A DNA stretch of 9,564 bases from Bacillota bacterium. GTDB lineage: Bacteria; Bacillota; Clostridia; Lachnospirales; WQUN01. The translations under genes and the position numbers were made by a program. The first letter of the stretch is position 1, and every line of letters begins with the position of its first letter. The stretch is from positions 1 through 9,564 of the forward strand of contig WQUN01000213.1 of NCBI GenBank assembly GCA_009782085.1, read 5' to 3'. Positions 1 through 6,194 of the stretch are shown here, piece after piece. The notes beneath the pieces are model-generated. The model was given only the letters and a program-made list of their open reading frames with translations, ran no database searches and was not told the origin of the DNA.

Positions 1-94
1 TCTTTTAGAATCTGCAGTTGCATTCATAAACCTGTGTACCGAAAAACGACGTAAAAGTAAAAAGTTGCAGTTGAATCTTTAAGTTAGTGGATAT

Positions 95-116
95 GGGGCA
101 CCGCCCTCGGCGTCCC
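95..116. repeat. imperfect inverted repeat downstream of the fibre gene
   Basis: Arms 95-103 (GGGGCACCG) and 108-116 (CGGCGTCCC) pair with one G-T wobble and one A-C mismatch around a five-base loop. It lies about 20 bases from the perfect palindrome at 138-167, and both contain the core GGGACGCC when read on the minus strand. The two may form one composite intergenic element. Neither is followed by a T-run on the minus strand, so a role as the operon's intrinsic terminator is not supported. Confidence 0.4.
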
Positions 117-137
117 GCAGTTCTCGGAAGATTCAGG

Positions 138-167
138 TAACGGGACGCCCTGGCGGGCGTCCCCTAC
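138..167 (-). repeat. palindromic element, GTAGGGG...CCCGTTA type, copy 1
   Basis: On the minus strand the element starts GTAGGGG (167-161) and ends CCCGTTA (144-138). Inside is a perfect 9-bp stem, GGGACGCCC at 142-150 with GGGCGTCCC at 155-163, and a 4-base loop. The same outer sequences surround a different stem at 4255-4281, which suggests one element family. It lies 78 bases past the stop of the collagen-fibre gene. No T-run follows on either strand, so it is not a standard terminator. Confidence 0.55.
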
Positions 168-218
168 GATTTTCCCATGATTTCCCCATGAAATTTTGCC
201 GCACCCCTGCCTCGCCGG

Positions 219-242
219 CAAATGTTTTCAGCATCCGGTATA
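219..242. repeat. 24-bp direct repeat, copy 1 (after fibre gene stop)
   Basis: This matches 1329-1352 at 23 of 24 positions; the only difference is A230 against T1340. It consists of CAAATGTTTTC, one variable base, then GCATCCGGTATA. It begins two bases beyond the TGA stop (247-245) of the collagen-fibre gene, while the other copy lies 7 bases beyond the stop of the lysin gene. The two copies therefore bracket the fibre gene exactly, 1110 bases apart. Confidence 0.8.
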
Positions 243-244
243 TC

Positions 245-1249
245 TCAAACCTCCAGCTCCACGAAACAAATATCCCCGGCATACGTCTCGCTCCCCGCCA
301 GGCATTCTTCCACGGACGCGAACTGCCGTATCTGCGGCGTATACCCGGGGACGCCCTGAGGCCCCTGCGCGCCCGTCTGCCCCGGCGCGCCGTCCTTGCC
401 GTCCCGCCCGGCGGGCCCCGTATCTCCCCGCGGCCCCTGCGCGCCGTCCTGTCCGGCGGGCCCGGTCTGCCCCGGCATACCCTGCGGCCCCTGGTCACCT
501 TTCGGCCCCGGCGCGCCGTCCTTGCCGTCTTTCCCGAGCGGGCCCTGCTCCCCCGGCGGTCCGGTCTGTCCCGGTATACCCTGCGGCCCCTGTTCACCTT
601 TCGGCCCCGGCTCGCCGTCCTTTCCGTCCTTTCCGGGTGGGCCCTGCTCCCCCGGCGGGCCTGTCTGCCCCGGTATGCCCTGCGGCCCCTGTTCACCTTT
701 CGGCCCAGGCTCGCCGTCCTGTCCGGGCGGGCCCTGCTCACCCGGCGGCCCCGCGGGCCCGATCGGCCCGCCGCCGCCGACCCCGCTCTCCTCCAGCGCG
801 GCGACCCTGCCCCCCAGATTTCCCAGCAGCCCGTCCACTGTGTTCGCCCAGGGCATCAGCGGCTCCGGCGGCATCCCGCTCCCGGGTTCCCCGCCGCCGG
901 CCACGCGGAACGCGAACGCCGCCGGCCAGGTCAATATCTCGTCCCCGTTTTGCACCTCGACAGAACACTCGACCGTCCCTTCGCCGCTTATGAGCGAGGC
1001 AGGCAGGCTGTACTCGAGAAGCCCTTTCTCCCGCTCCGCCGCTTCGGCCAGGTCGGTAAAAACGCCGCTTCCCGTTCGGAAACGCAAAACCGCCGCCGCG
1101 CCGGGCGGAAGCGGAAACGGCTTCCCGCCGCTCTCCAGGCGGACGCGCAGCGGGTAGACCTCTCTGTCCCCCGCCACGCAGACGATCTCCGTCGGGCGCA
1201 CCTTCTCGGCGTCGTACAACTCCAGCCTCACAGAATAAGGTTTCTCCAA
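245..1249 (-). CDS. BppU-like tail/baseplate protein with collagen-like fibre domain
   Basis: Probable receptor-binding or fibre protein of the tail tip, 334 residues. Residues 1 to about 115 resemble the N-terminal domain of BppU-type baseplate upper proteins, which anchors adhesins to the baseplate. After a linker come 47 uninterrupted Gly-X-Y triplets (residues 161-301, bases 347-769), rich in GPP, GEQ, GPK and GKD. A short C-terminal domain of about 33 residues ends in GDICFVELEV. The collagen part contains repeats of 11 triplets. I chose the TTG start at 1249 because GGAGGG sits seven bases upstream. An in-frame ATG at 1303 has AGGAGG only three bases away and would add 18 residues, so it cannot be excluded. 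It is the last gene of the visible operon, follows the lysin, and is bracketed by 24-bp direct repeats. Collagen-like rods are known in phage fibres as trimerising stalks; the role here is inferred. Confidence 0.85.
   Translation of the reverse strand: MEKPYSVRLELYDAEKVRPTEIVCVAGDREVYPLRVRLESGGKPFPLPPGAAAVLRFRTGSGVFTDLAEAAEREKGLLEYSLPASLISGEGTVECSVEVQNGDEILTWPAAFAFRVAGGGEPGSGMPPEPLMPWANTVDGLLGNLGGRVAALEESGVGGGGPIGPAGPPGEQGPPGQDGEPGPKGEQGPQGIPGQTGPPGEQGPPGKDGKDGEPGPKGEQGPQGIPGQTGPPGEQGPLGKDGKDGAPGPKGDQGPQGMPGQTGPAGQDGAQGPRGDTGPAGRDGKDGAPGQTGAQGPQGVPGYTPQIRQFASVEECLAGSETYAGDICFVELEV
347..769 (-). repeat. collagen-encoding tandem repeats, 99-bp unit
   Basis: The DNA encoding the Gly-X-Y region is internally repetitive. 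For example, GGCCCTGCTC on the plus strand recurs at 541, 640 and 730, giving spacings of 99 and 90 bases. The 99-base unit encodes 11 triplets of the pattern GPP-GEQ-GPP-GKD-GKD-GEP-GPK-GEQ-GPQ-GIP-GQT. The unit nearest the N-terminus lacks one triplet, hence 90. The unit nearest the C-terminus has diverged (GPA-GQD-GAQ-GPR). Such repeats can gain or lose whole units without changing frame. Confidence 0.9.
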
Positions 1250-1328
1250 ATCTTTCCCTCCGTTCCGGCGTTCCTTTGGCGCTATACCGGAGTGCGAAAA
1301 CATTAGCCTCCTCTGTCGACGTCGTCGT

Positions 1329-1352
1329 CAAATGTTTTCTGCATCCGGTATA
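1329..1352. repeat. 24-bp direct repeat, copy 2 (between lysin and fibre genes)
   Basis: Second copy of the repeat at 219-242, 23 of 24 bases identical and in the same orientation. It lies between the lysin stop codon (1362-1360) and the fibre gene. It contains TATAAT at 1349-1354 on the plus strand, but no matching -35 box lies upstream, and the other copy lacks that hexamer, so a promoter role is not supported. Confidence 0.8.
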
Positions 1353-1359
1353 ATCCGCT

Positions 1360-1986
1360 TTATACAACTTTCTTCCCATACTCCGCCATGTTCACGATCA
1401 GCCTGTCCAGATATTGCGTCTTCCCGTAGTTCGCTTCCCAATACTCCGGGCTTCCGATCACGCCGCGCCGGGCCAGCTCCGCTATGGCCTCCAGAACCGC
1501 GCCGCGCTCCGGCTCTCCGGCGGCGGCTTTCTCCGCCGGATACCCGATATCCGCGCACAAAAACCAGTCCGTGAACGAGGACGGCAGCTTTGCCTTCCTG
1601 CACCCGTACGCGCTCCCGTCCTCGGCTATGTACATCGGGACGCCGTTCTCCAAGCCGGCATAGACGCCGATGTGTCCGGACTTCCAGACCAGAGCCCCCG
1701 CCGGCGCGTCCGCGGCCGCGGAAATCGGGTAAACCGCGGCCGCCGCCTGCCTGTACTGCGCGGAGCTCCGCATTACCCCGGTATACGCGGATATAAGCCC
1801 GGAACAGTCGCAGCAGACCTTGCCTATTTTCGCCGCGTCGCTGTCCCAGACCAGCGAGCCGTACGTTTTTTTCAGCCAGTCGTACTTCGCCCTAGTCAGC
1901 ACTTCCATCTTGCAGCCGTAGACATACGCCGTCCCCAGCTTCGACTTCGCGTACTCCACGAGCCCCGCCCCGGTTTTATCAGCCAA
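1360..1986 (-). CDS. NlpC/P60 cysteine peptidase, phage lysin
   Basis: Predicted peptidoglycan hydrolase of 208 residues, most likely the endolysin that cuts stem peptides at lysis. It could also be tail-associated. The NlpC/P60 signature is clear: the DCSGL motif with catalytic Cys61, and a GHIGVYAG motif with catalytic His105. The N-terminal stretch YAKSKLGTAYVYG is typical of phage members. After the catalytic domain, about 45 residues (an EYW motif, then YLDRLIVNMA) resemble a small C-terminal module seen in clostridial phage lysins, perhaps for wall binding. No signal peptide is visible, so export would need a holin, and no clear holin is in the window. I prefer the TTG start at 1986, overlapping the previous stop by 8 bases, because L-A-D-K-T-G fits the family's start. 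An ATG at 2031 with GAGGG upstream is the alternative and adds 15 Arg-rich residues. Confidence 0.88.
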   Translation of the reverse strand: MADKTGAGLVEYAKSKLGTAYVYGCKMEVLTRAKYDWLKKTYGSLVWDSDAAKIGKVCCDCSGLISAYTGVMRSSAQYRQAAAAVYPISAAADAPAGALVWKSGHIGVYAGLENGVPMYIAEDGSAYGCRKAKLPSSFTDWFLCADIGYPAEKAAAGEPERGAVLEAIAELARRGVIGSPEYWEANYGKTQYLDRLIVNMAEYGKKVV

Positions 1987-2218
1987 CCTCGCCAGCCCCC
2001 GTCTCCGAGAATACACCCGTCTCCCGGTCATATAGCCAGCCCTCGCGGACTTCCGGCCTGCCGGAGACGTCGACCAGCATGTCCGGGCTCCAGCCGCTGT
2101 TCACCGGCCAGTCCGGAAACTCCCCCGGCCCTGCGGGAAAGTTGTCCGTCCCGTCCGCGTTGAACACCCAGTTCACCGCGCCGTCCACGATCTGCGCGAT
2201 CTTTGTGACGTTTCCCAT
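1979..2218 (-). CDS. small phage protein downstream of tail-tip gene
   Basis: 79-residue acidic protein, function unknown. It starts MGNVTKIAQIVDG and ends with a conserved-looking segment, GWLYDRETGVFS. Small proteins with a closing GW-Y-(D)-(E)-T-F pattern are common just after fibre genes in Gram-positive phages, but no function is known to me; fibre assembly or attachment is a guess from position. The ATG at 2218 is chosen because AGGGGG lies 7 bases upstream; a GTG at 2239 would overlap the preceding gene. It begins 14 bases after the glycine-rich gene's stop, and the lysin start overlaps its end, so the three are probably translated from one message. Confidence 0.75.
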   Translation of the reverse strand: MGNVTKIAQIVDGAVNWVFNADGTDNFPAGPGEFPDWPVNSGWSPDMLVDVSGRPEVREGWLYDRETGVFSETGAGEVG

Positions 2219-2232
2219 GTCTATGCCCCCTA

Positions 2233-3054
2233 TCACCACTCTATCAGCACATACCCCGGCCCGCCGGCGCCGCCCGGTATCGCGGCCGCCGCGGCGCTGC
2301 CGCCGGGGCCGCCCGCGCCGCCCGCGCCGTAGGAACCGCCCGCGTTGCCCGCCGCGGCGTCGTAAACCGTGCAGTCGCCGCCCGCGCCGGTCGTGCCAGG
2401 CTTGACGAAGATGAGCGGCACGCCGCCCCCGCCGCCCCCGCCGCCGGTGGTGGCCGGGACCAGCGCGGCCCCGCCGGGGCTGCCGTACAGGCTAACTCCG
2501 TCCAGGCACGCCCCGCGCGTCCCCGGCCCGGCGAATGTCACGGGGCTTGCGCTGCGCGAGCCGCCGGGGCCGCCCGCGCCGTAGTCTCCGCTCGCGGTCT
2601 GGTTCTTCGCGCCTGTTCCGACCGCGGCGGAAGAAGCGGCCCCGCCTGCGGAACCCTTTACCAAAGTCAGCAGGCTCCCGATCACCGTGTTGCCCGTCCC
2701 GACCGTAACGGCGAGCTGCTGCGCCGGCGTCACGAAGAACGGCGCCCGGATCACGAAATTTCCGCAGGATCCCCCGCCCCCGCCGTACTGCCTGTATCCC
2801 GGGCCGCCGTTGCCGCCGGCCGAGATCGCCGTAATGTATATCACGCCCGCGTTCGCCGGAACGGTAAACGTCCCGTTGGCCGTGAACTGCGCCGCACCGG
2901 CTGCGGCCGTGTTGCCGAATATGCCTTTCAGATACGCCAGCGCCGTATTCGTCGTGTTCACCGACGCGGCGGCGGCGTCCTCTCGCTTGCCCAGAGTGAC
3001 GTCCAGCGCCGTCGTCATGTCGCCGTTAATTTTCCTGACCTCCGCCCAGCTCAT
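2233..3054 (-). CDS. polyglycine-rich tail-tip protein, probable adhesin
   Basis: 273-residue protein, about a third glycine, with runs such as GGGGG (residues 91-95) and eight glycines in a row near 204-211. Residues 1-50 (MSWAEVRKINGDM...) look like a short attachment region. Residues 56-80 (QFTANGTFTVPANAG, then VIYITAISAGG) match the strand that opens the glycine-rich domain of phage tail fibres. The protein ends in GGAGGPGYVLIEW, the usual close of that domain. In T-even-like phages such polyglycine sandwiches form the tip adhesin (gp38 of S16), so receptor binding is a reasonable inference here. The ATG at 3054 overlaps the stop of the upstream gene as ATGA, indicating translational coupling. 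A longer in-frame start at 3141 lies wholly within the upstream gene and is rejected. Confidence 0.85.
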   Translation of the reverse strand: MSWAEVRKINGDMTTALDVTLGKREDAAAASVNTTNTALAYLKGIFGNTAAAGAAQFTANGTFTVPANAGVIYITAISAGGNGGPGYRQYGGGGGSCGNFVIRAPFFVTPAQQLAVTVGTGNTVIGSLLTLVKGSAGGAASSAAVGTGAKNQTASGDYGAGGPGGSRSASPVTFAGPGTRGACLDGVSLYGSPGGAALVPATTGGGGGGGGVPLIFVKPGTTGAGGDCTVYDAAAGNAGGSYGAGGAGGPGGSAAAAAIPGGAGGPGYVLIEW

Positions 3055-4226
3055 TGCCCGATCCCCCCTTTTATCTTGTCCAGTAACGTCGGCATCCGGT
3101 TCCCGAACACGCATTCCAGGGTATACCCCTTCGCGTCCCATGCCTCCGTTACCTCCGTGATACGCGTGTCCAGCGCTGCCAAACCGTATGCGCGCGTCAC
3201 GATGTCCCCCAGGAAATAGTCCCGTCCGTAGACCAGGCTGTGGAACGGGTTCACCTTCCCGTCCAGGGCGGCCACGGCGGGGCGCATCCCCAGCGCCTCG
3301 CGGCCCCTGTCCGGAAGCATCGCGCTCGTGACCGCGCTGTCCCGTATGTCCGCGAACATCTCTCTCCGATCCATCCCCGCGACGGGCGCGTTTTCATACA
3401 CCGTGACTATCTCCCGCGTCACGCCGTCACCCTTTCCGCCGGTTATCGCGGTGTTCCGGTAGTCCAGCGCGCTCTCCACGAGTTTCTGCTCCAGGATATT
3501 GTCAAACTCCGCCGAAAAGACGACCGGCGGCAGCGCGCTCTGGCCGGCCGTTCTGTCCGCGCCGAAAACGACCTCCGCCGTGAATTTCTTCCCGGCCGCG
3601 TCCAGATTCACCGCGATCCCGACGCCCGCGTCCATGCACACGCGCCTGACCTCCTCGTCCAGCGGCCTGTAAGCCGTCTGCACGGTCACAACGGCGCCGC
3701 GGCCTTTGTCCTGCGGCACAGCGACCTCCGGTATGGCCCGCCCGGCCTCCGCGCCCGCGCCCAGGTTCCGGTTTATCAGAGCCTTGATCACGCTCTCCGC
3801 TGGCCCGGTCATCTCCCAGAAGGCCGCTCCCGCCGCCGGATATGTGATCCGCCTGTTCAGCACCCGCTCCAGCGTATACCCCTTTACGCTCAGGCCCTCG
3901 GATTTCCTGTCCTGCGTCCGCTCCCAATATTCGATGATCCCGGAAGCATGCCCGAGCAGTTCCGCGCCGGCGGAACGGCCAGGGCCGACCGCATACCCGG
4001 GCAGTTCCTCGCCGGCGGAACGGACGGAGCCGGCCGGCCCAGCGTCCAGGGATATGATGTTGCCGGGCTTCAGATACCCGGCGTTTGGCTTCGACGCCCC
4101 TATCCTTATCTCGAAATCCCCGTACCCCGCGAACACCCGATGGAGCAGCAGCTGCTCGTAATCGTCTATCTCGCACAAAAACTCAAATCCCGGGCTGAAC
4201 ACCCGGATATTTTTCCGCTCTCCCAC
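3051..4226 (-). CDS. siphovirus ReqiPepy6 Gp37-like tail protein
   Basis: 391-residue tail protein resembling the siphovirus ReqiPepy6 Gp37-like family, which sits where other siphoviruses have the tail-associated lysin or hub (Tal) and probably forms the baseplate hub. Recognisable parts are the N-terminal VFSPGFEFLCEIDDYEQLLLHRVFAGYGDFEIR, an IIEYWE strand near residue 97, the GYTLERVLNRRIT segment, and the C-terminal YGRDYFLGDIVT followed by KGYTLECVFGNRMPTLLDKIK. Residues about 63-95 are an unusual Gly/Ala/Ser insertion made of a 15-residue tandem repeat. The GTG at 4226 is the earliest possible start because an in-frame TGA lies nine bases upstream. Its ribosome binding site is weak. It lies downstream of the structural gene ending at 4279 and overlaps the next gene by 4 bases. 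Confidence 0.9.
   Translation of the reverse strand: MGERKNIRVFSPGFEFLCEIDDYEQLLLHRVFAGYGDFEIRIGASKPNAGYLKPGNIISLDAGPAGSVRSAGEELPGYAVGPGRSAGAELLGHASGIIEYWERTQDRKSEGLSVKGYTLERVLNRRITYPAAGAAFWEMTGPAESVIKALINRNLGAGAEAGRAIPEVAVPQDKGRGAVVTVQTAYRPLDEEVRRVCMDAGVGIAVNLDAAGKKFTAEVVFGADRTAGQSALPPVVFSAEFDNILEQKLVESALDYRNTAITGGKGDGVTREIVTVYENAPVAGMDRREMFADIRDSAVTSAMLPDRGREALGMRPAVAALDGKVNPFHSLVYGRDYFLGDIVTRAYGLAALDTRITEVTEAWDAKGYTLECVFGNRMPTLLDKIKGGIGQ
3951..4035 (-). repeat. 45-bp in-frame tandem repeat within the Gp37-like gene
   Basis: Two copies of about 40 matching bases start at 3951 and 3996 on the plus strand, 45 bases apart, with about six mismatches. Both contain GCAGTTCC and then CGCCGGCGGAACGG. 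They encode two versions of a 15-residue segment, RSAGEELPGYA and RSAGAELLGHA. The period is a multiple of three, so the frame is kept. The segment falls in what looks like a surface loop between two conserved strands. Confidence 0.75.
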
Positions 4227-4254
4227 CGTATCCGCTCACCATCCTTTAGAACCT

Positions 4255-4281
4255 GTAGGGGCGATTATTAATCGCCCGTTA
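4255..4281 (+). repeat. palindromic element, GTAGGGG...CCCGTTA type, copy 2
   Basis: Begins GTAGGGG (4255-4261) and ends CCCGTTA (4275-4281). The core is a perfect 8-bp stem, GGGCGATT at 4259-4266 with AATCGCCC at 4270-4277, around a 3-base loop. It fills much of the gap between two tail genes, and its final TTA supplies the TAA stop of the upstream gene. The ends match the element at 138-167 while the stem sequence differs. No T-run follows on either strand, so it is unlikely to be a terminator. Confidence 0.6.
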
Positions 4282-5217
4282 GCTGTATGTCTCCGTCACC
4301 GTATTCGTCCCGATCGCAGTCACCTTCGTCGCCGTCAGCGCCGGGTCGCTCCATGTCACCTTTTCGGTGATGCTCCCGTCCGCGTTGAACGTCGTCGTCC
4401 GAGTCGCCAGCGTGGAGGCGTTCGATACGTTCGTTATGCTCTCGCTGATGTTCCCGTCCGGCGCGAACGTCACCGTCTTTTTATACCCCGCCCTGCGGCT
4501 CCAGTCCTCGAAATCCGTGTTGGACTGCGCGTAGAGGTCGGCTTTGACCTGATCGAACCAACCCTGGAACGCGGTCTTAAGCGCCGTCCACTCGGCGTCT
4601 TTCGCGCTCTTCCAGGACGGATAGTCGGCTTTGGCCGCCGTGAACCAGGTGTCCCAGCCGGTCGTAACCTCGTTGAACTTCGCCTGGTACTGGTTAAAAA
4701 TGCCGTTCAGATCCGGCTGGTTTATCAACCCCGCCACGACCCCGCAATACTGGCTCGACAGCCGCAGATCGGTGATGTTGCTCTGCACTACGGACACCGC
4801 GCCCGCGTTGACCCTGATGTCCGCCAGCCCAAGCTCCCACGCCGCGTTGTCACGCTGAAGGCCCGGCGCGGCCGGCGACGCGGCCGGCGTCCCCGGCTTC
4901 ACGACGGCGGTTATCGCCCGCCCGCTCTGGCTCAGATCCAGCCTCAAAACCACTCTGTCCACCCTCGGCAGCGTCGCGTGCGCCGGCCCCAGAGTGGTCC
5001 TCTTGGCCGTGTCCTGGTTGCTGTAGTAATACCCGTTGATAAACCCCTTGCCGACGCCGACCTGCACGTCCATGCCGGTCAGCGCGTCCACCTTCAGATA
5101 ATTCCCGCCCCAGAACACGCCGTTGCCGATAAACGACGCGAAATACTCCACGAACTGCGCCGCCGTATACCGCCTGTCCCCGTCCAGGCTGTTGAAAAAA
5201 CTAGACCACTCCGCCAT
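4279..5217 (-). CDS. phage baseplate/tail-fibre structural protein
   Basis: 312-residue structural protein of a type common after Dit in Gram-positive siphoviruses, probably a baseplate or fibre component; the exact role is not established. The N-terminus (WSSFFNSLDGDRRYTAAQF, then VEYFASFIGNGVF) and the following GKGFINGYYYSNQ and RVDRVVLRLDL segments are the conserved part, about residues 1-110. Residues about 120-165 (ELGLADIRVNAGA, ITDLRLSSQYCG) continue it. Residues about 170-245 are Trp- and Lys-rich and probably helical (FNQYQAKFNEVTTGWDTWF). The last about 65 residues are Thr-rich with two strand repeats, TFAPDGNISESITN and TTFNADGSITEKVT. The ATG at 5217 is preferred over a TTG at 5223, since GGGGG lies eight bases upstream. 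It begins two bases after the Dit stop. Confidence 0.82.
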   Translation of the reverse strand: MAEWSSFFNSLDGDRRYTAAQFVEYFASFIGNGVFWGGNYLKVDALTGMDVQVGVGKGFINGYYYSNQDTAKRTTLGPAHATLPRVDRVVLRLDLSQSGRAITAVVKPGTPAASPAAPGLQRDNAAWELGLADIRVNAGAVSVVQSNITDLRLSSQYCGVVAGLINQPDLNGIFNQYQAKFNEVTTGWDTWFTAAKADYPSWKSAKDAEWTALKTAFQGWFDQVKADLYAQSNTDFEDWSRRAGYKKTVTFAPDGNISESITNVSNASTLATRTTTFNADGSITEKVTWSDPALTATKVTAIGTNTVTETYS

Positions 5218-5219
5218 AG

Positions 5220-6143
5220 TCAAACCCCCAGATACAACCGTTTATAGTAGATCCTCACCTTAGCCGTATCGTTGCCTTCCTCCGCCAAAAACCTGATGTT
5301 GTTCTCCCCGGCGCGAAGCTGGAAGAACACGCTGTCCAGGTCGATGTAGTTGAACGCGCTGCGCTCGTTCCCGTTCTGATCTTTTATCACGACCGATTTT
5401 TTCCCGAACGCGGTGTTTATGGTCATCACCTCTCCGGCCAGAATCGGCGTGTGCACGCGTATGTACTCCCCCGTGGACAGGTTAGTCAGCGAAGGCGTCA
5501 GCACAGGCCCCGGTATCTCGACGACGAGCGGCGCCTCCGCGTCCCCGTCGTTGACGATCCGCACGGCTCCGTTGGTCAGTTCCCCGAAGATGATGTCCGG
5601 CGCGAACTCCAGCGTGAACTCAAACGCCGGGACGACCTCCGTCAGGTCGAAGGCGAGAGCCTCGTAGTCCTCCAGGAAATTTCCCGGCACGACGGCGATG
5701 AAGCCGAAAAACAGTATCCCGTCCGGCGCGCCGTAGTCCTGATCCCGAAACGTCGGTCCCGAGACGATCCTCACCTCCGGGAACGCCTTTACAAATGTGT
5801 TTCCGTAGACCACGAGCCGCCCGCTTTGCAGACAGTTCATCGTTCCGATGAGCTTCCGCCTCAGCCGCTCCTCTTCCTCCAGGCTTTCCGCCACCAGCGC
5901 CGCCTCCACGGTGACAAGCCTCTCGTCCACGTTGGTTCCGGCCCAGGTCTGCCCCCTCTGATACGGCGATTTCAGCAGCATCGCCTCCGCCGCCGCCCCG
6001 TCCATGCCCTTCTGCGACAAAAAGTAAAAGTTCGTGTTTTCCCGGAACACGTACTCCGGCGCGCCGCCGCCGATCCTGTACGGGACCTCGTCGCCGAAGT
6101 AGATGGAATCCCCGTCGCCGTTGATATATTCCAGCTTGAACAT
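5220..6143 (-). CDS. distal tail protein (Dit), siphovirus tail component
   Basis: 307-residue protein resembling the Dit family (phage tail family protein), which forms the ring at the end of the tail tube and starts the baseplate. The N-terminal half (MFKLEYINGDGDSIYFGD; then PYQRGQTWAGTNVDERLV; then EEEERLRRKLIGTMN) has the ring-domain pattern. The C-terminal half (TGEYIRVHTPILAGEVMTIN, KDQNGNERSAFNYIDLDS, FFQLRAGENNIRF) is the galectin-like C-terminal domain pattern seen in Dit proteins. The ATG at 6143 is chosen because the protein matches the family from MFKLEY onward. Upstream in-frame ATGs at 6173 and 6212 would add a Phe-rich stretch encoded by T-runs and hairpin DNA. The gene is separated from the tape measure by the inserted toxin-antitoxin locus, an unusual break in an otherwise gap-free operon. 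Confidence 0.88.
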   Translation of the reverse strand: MFKLEYINGDGDSIYFGDEVPYRIGGGAPEYVFRENTNFYFLSQKGMDGAAAEAMLLKSPYQRGQTWAGTNVDERLVTVEAALVAESLEEEERLRRKLIGTMNCLQSGRLVVYGNTFVKAFPEVRIVSGPTFRDQDYGAPDGILFFGFIAVVPGNFLEDYEALAFDLTEVVPAFEFTLEFAPDIIFGELTNGAVRIVNDGDAEAPLVVEIPGPVLTPSLTNLSTGEYIRVHTPILAGEVMTINTAFGKKSVVIKDQNGNERSAFNYIDLDSVFFQLRAGENNIRFLAEEGNDTAKVRIYYKRLYLGV

Positions 6144-6194
6144 ATGGCTGCCCCGCCTCCCAAAAAAAAACATGAAAAAAGCAGTCCGACGCAT

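Larger units (their letters stand above)
1..218. other. non-coding left flank, no complete gene seen
   Basis: No convincing complete gene lies here. Bases 1-94 are clearly AT-rich, against the strongly GC-rich DNA of the rest of the window, and bases 95-167 hold two palindromes listed separately. On the minus strand an ATG at 27-25 opens a frame (M-N-A-T-A-D-S-K-R) that runs off the window edge, preceded only by a weak ACAGG. It could be the start of the next gene, but nine codons cannot be judged. A 33-codon minus-strand frame from 234 to 133 lacks a ribosome binding site and is not called. No promoter with two good boxes was found. Confidence 0.5.

Noticed and set aside
133..741. Minus-strand Arg/Gly-rich 202-codon open frame
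   Set aside because: It is the out-of-frame reading of the collagen repeats; its R-G-R-x pattern mirrors the Gly-X-Y codons. Its last 33 codons, outside the fibre gene, have no ribosome binding site.
347..769. Possible CRISPR array
   Set aside because: The spaced repeats are adjacent coding units of the collagen domain, without unique spacers between short identical repeats.
188..1306. Long plus-strand open frames opposite the fibre gene
   Set aside because: Pro/Arg-rich readings of GC-rich, repeat-containing antisense DNA; no ribosome binding site or protein pattern. The same holds for the other plus-strand frames opposite the tail genes.
1303..1344. 13-codon minus-strand mini-ORF (MQKTFDDDVDRGG) ending TAATG on the alternative fibre start
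   Set aside because: It could be a leader peptide coupled to the ATG at 1303, but it has no ribosome binding site and the equivalent frame at the other repeat copy diverges after five codons.
1349..1354. TATAAT on the plus strand as a promoter -10
   Set aside because: The best -35 at the right distance is GTCAAA or CGTCAA, too poor, and no gene follows on the plus strand.
2233..3054. Diversity-generating retroelement target in the tail-tip genes
   Set aside because: No reverse transcriptase and no template repeat with A-specific changes is visible; the only duplicate near the fibre gene is the 24-bp repeat, which is not adenine-biased.
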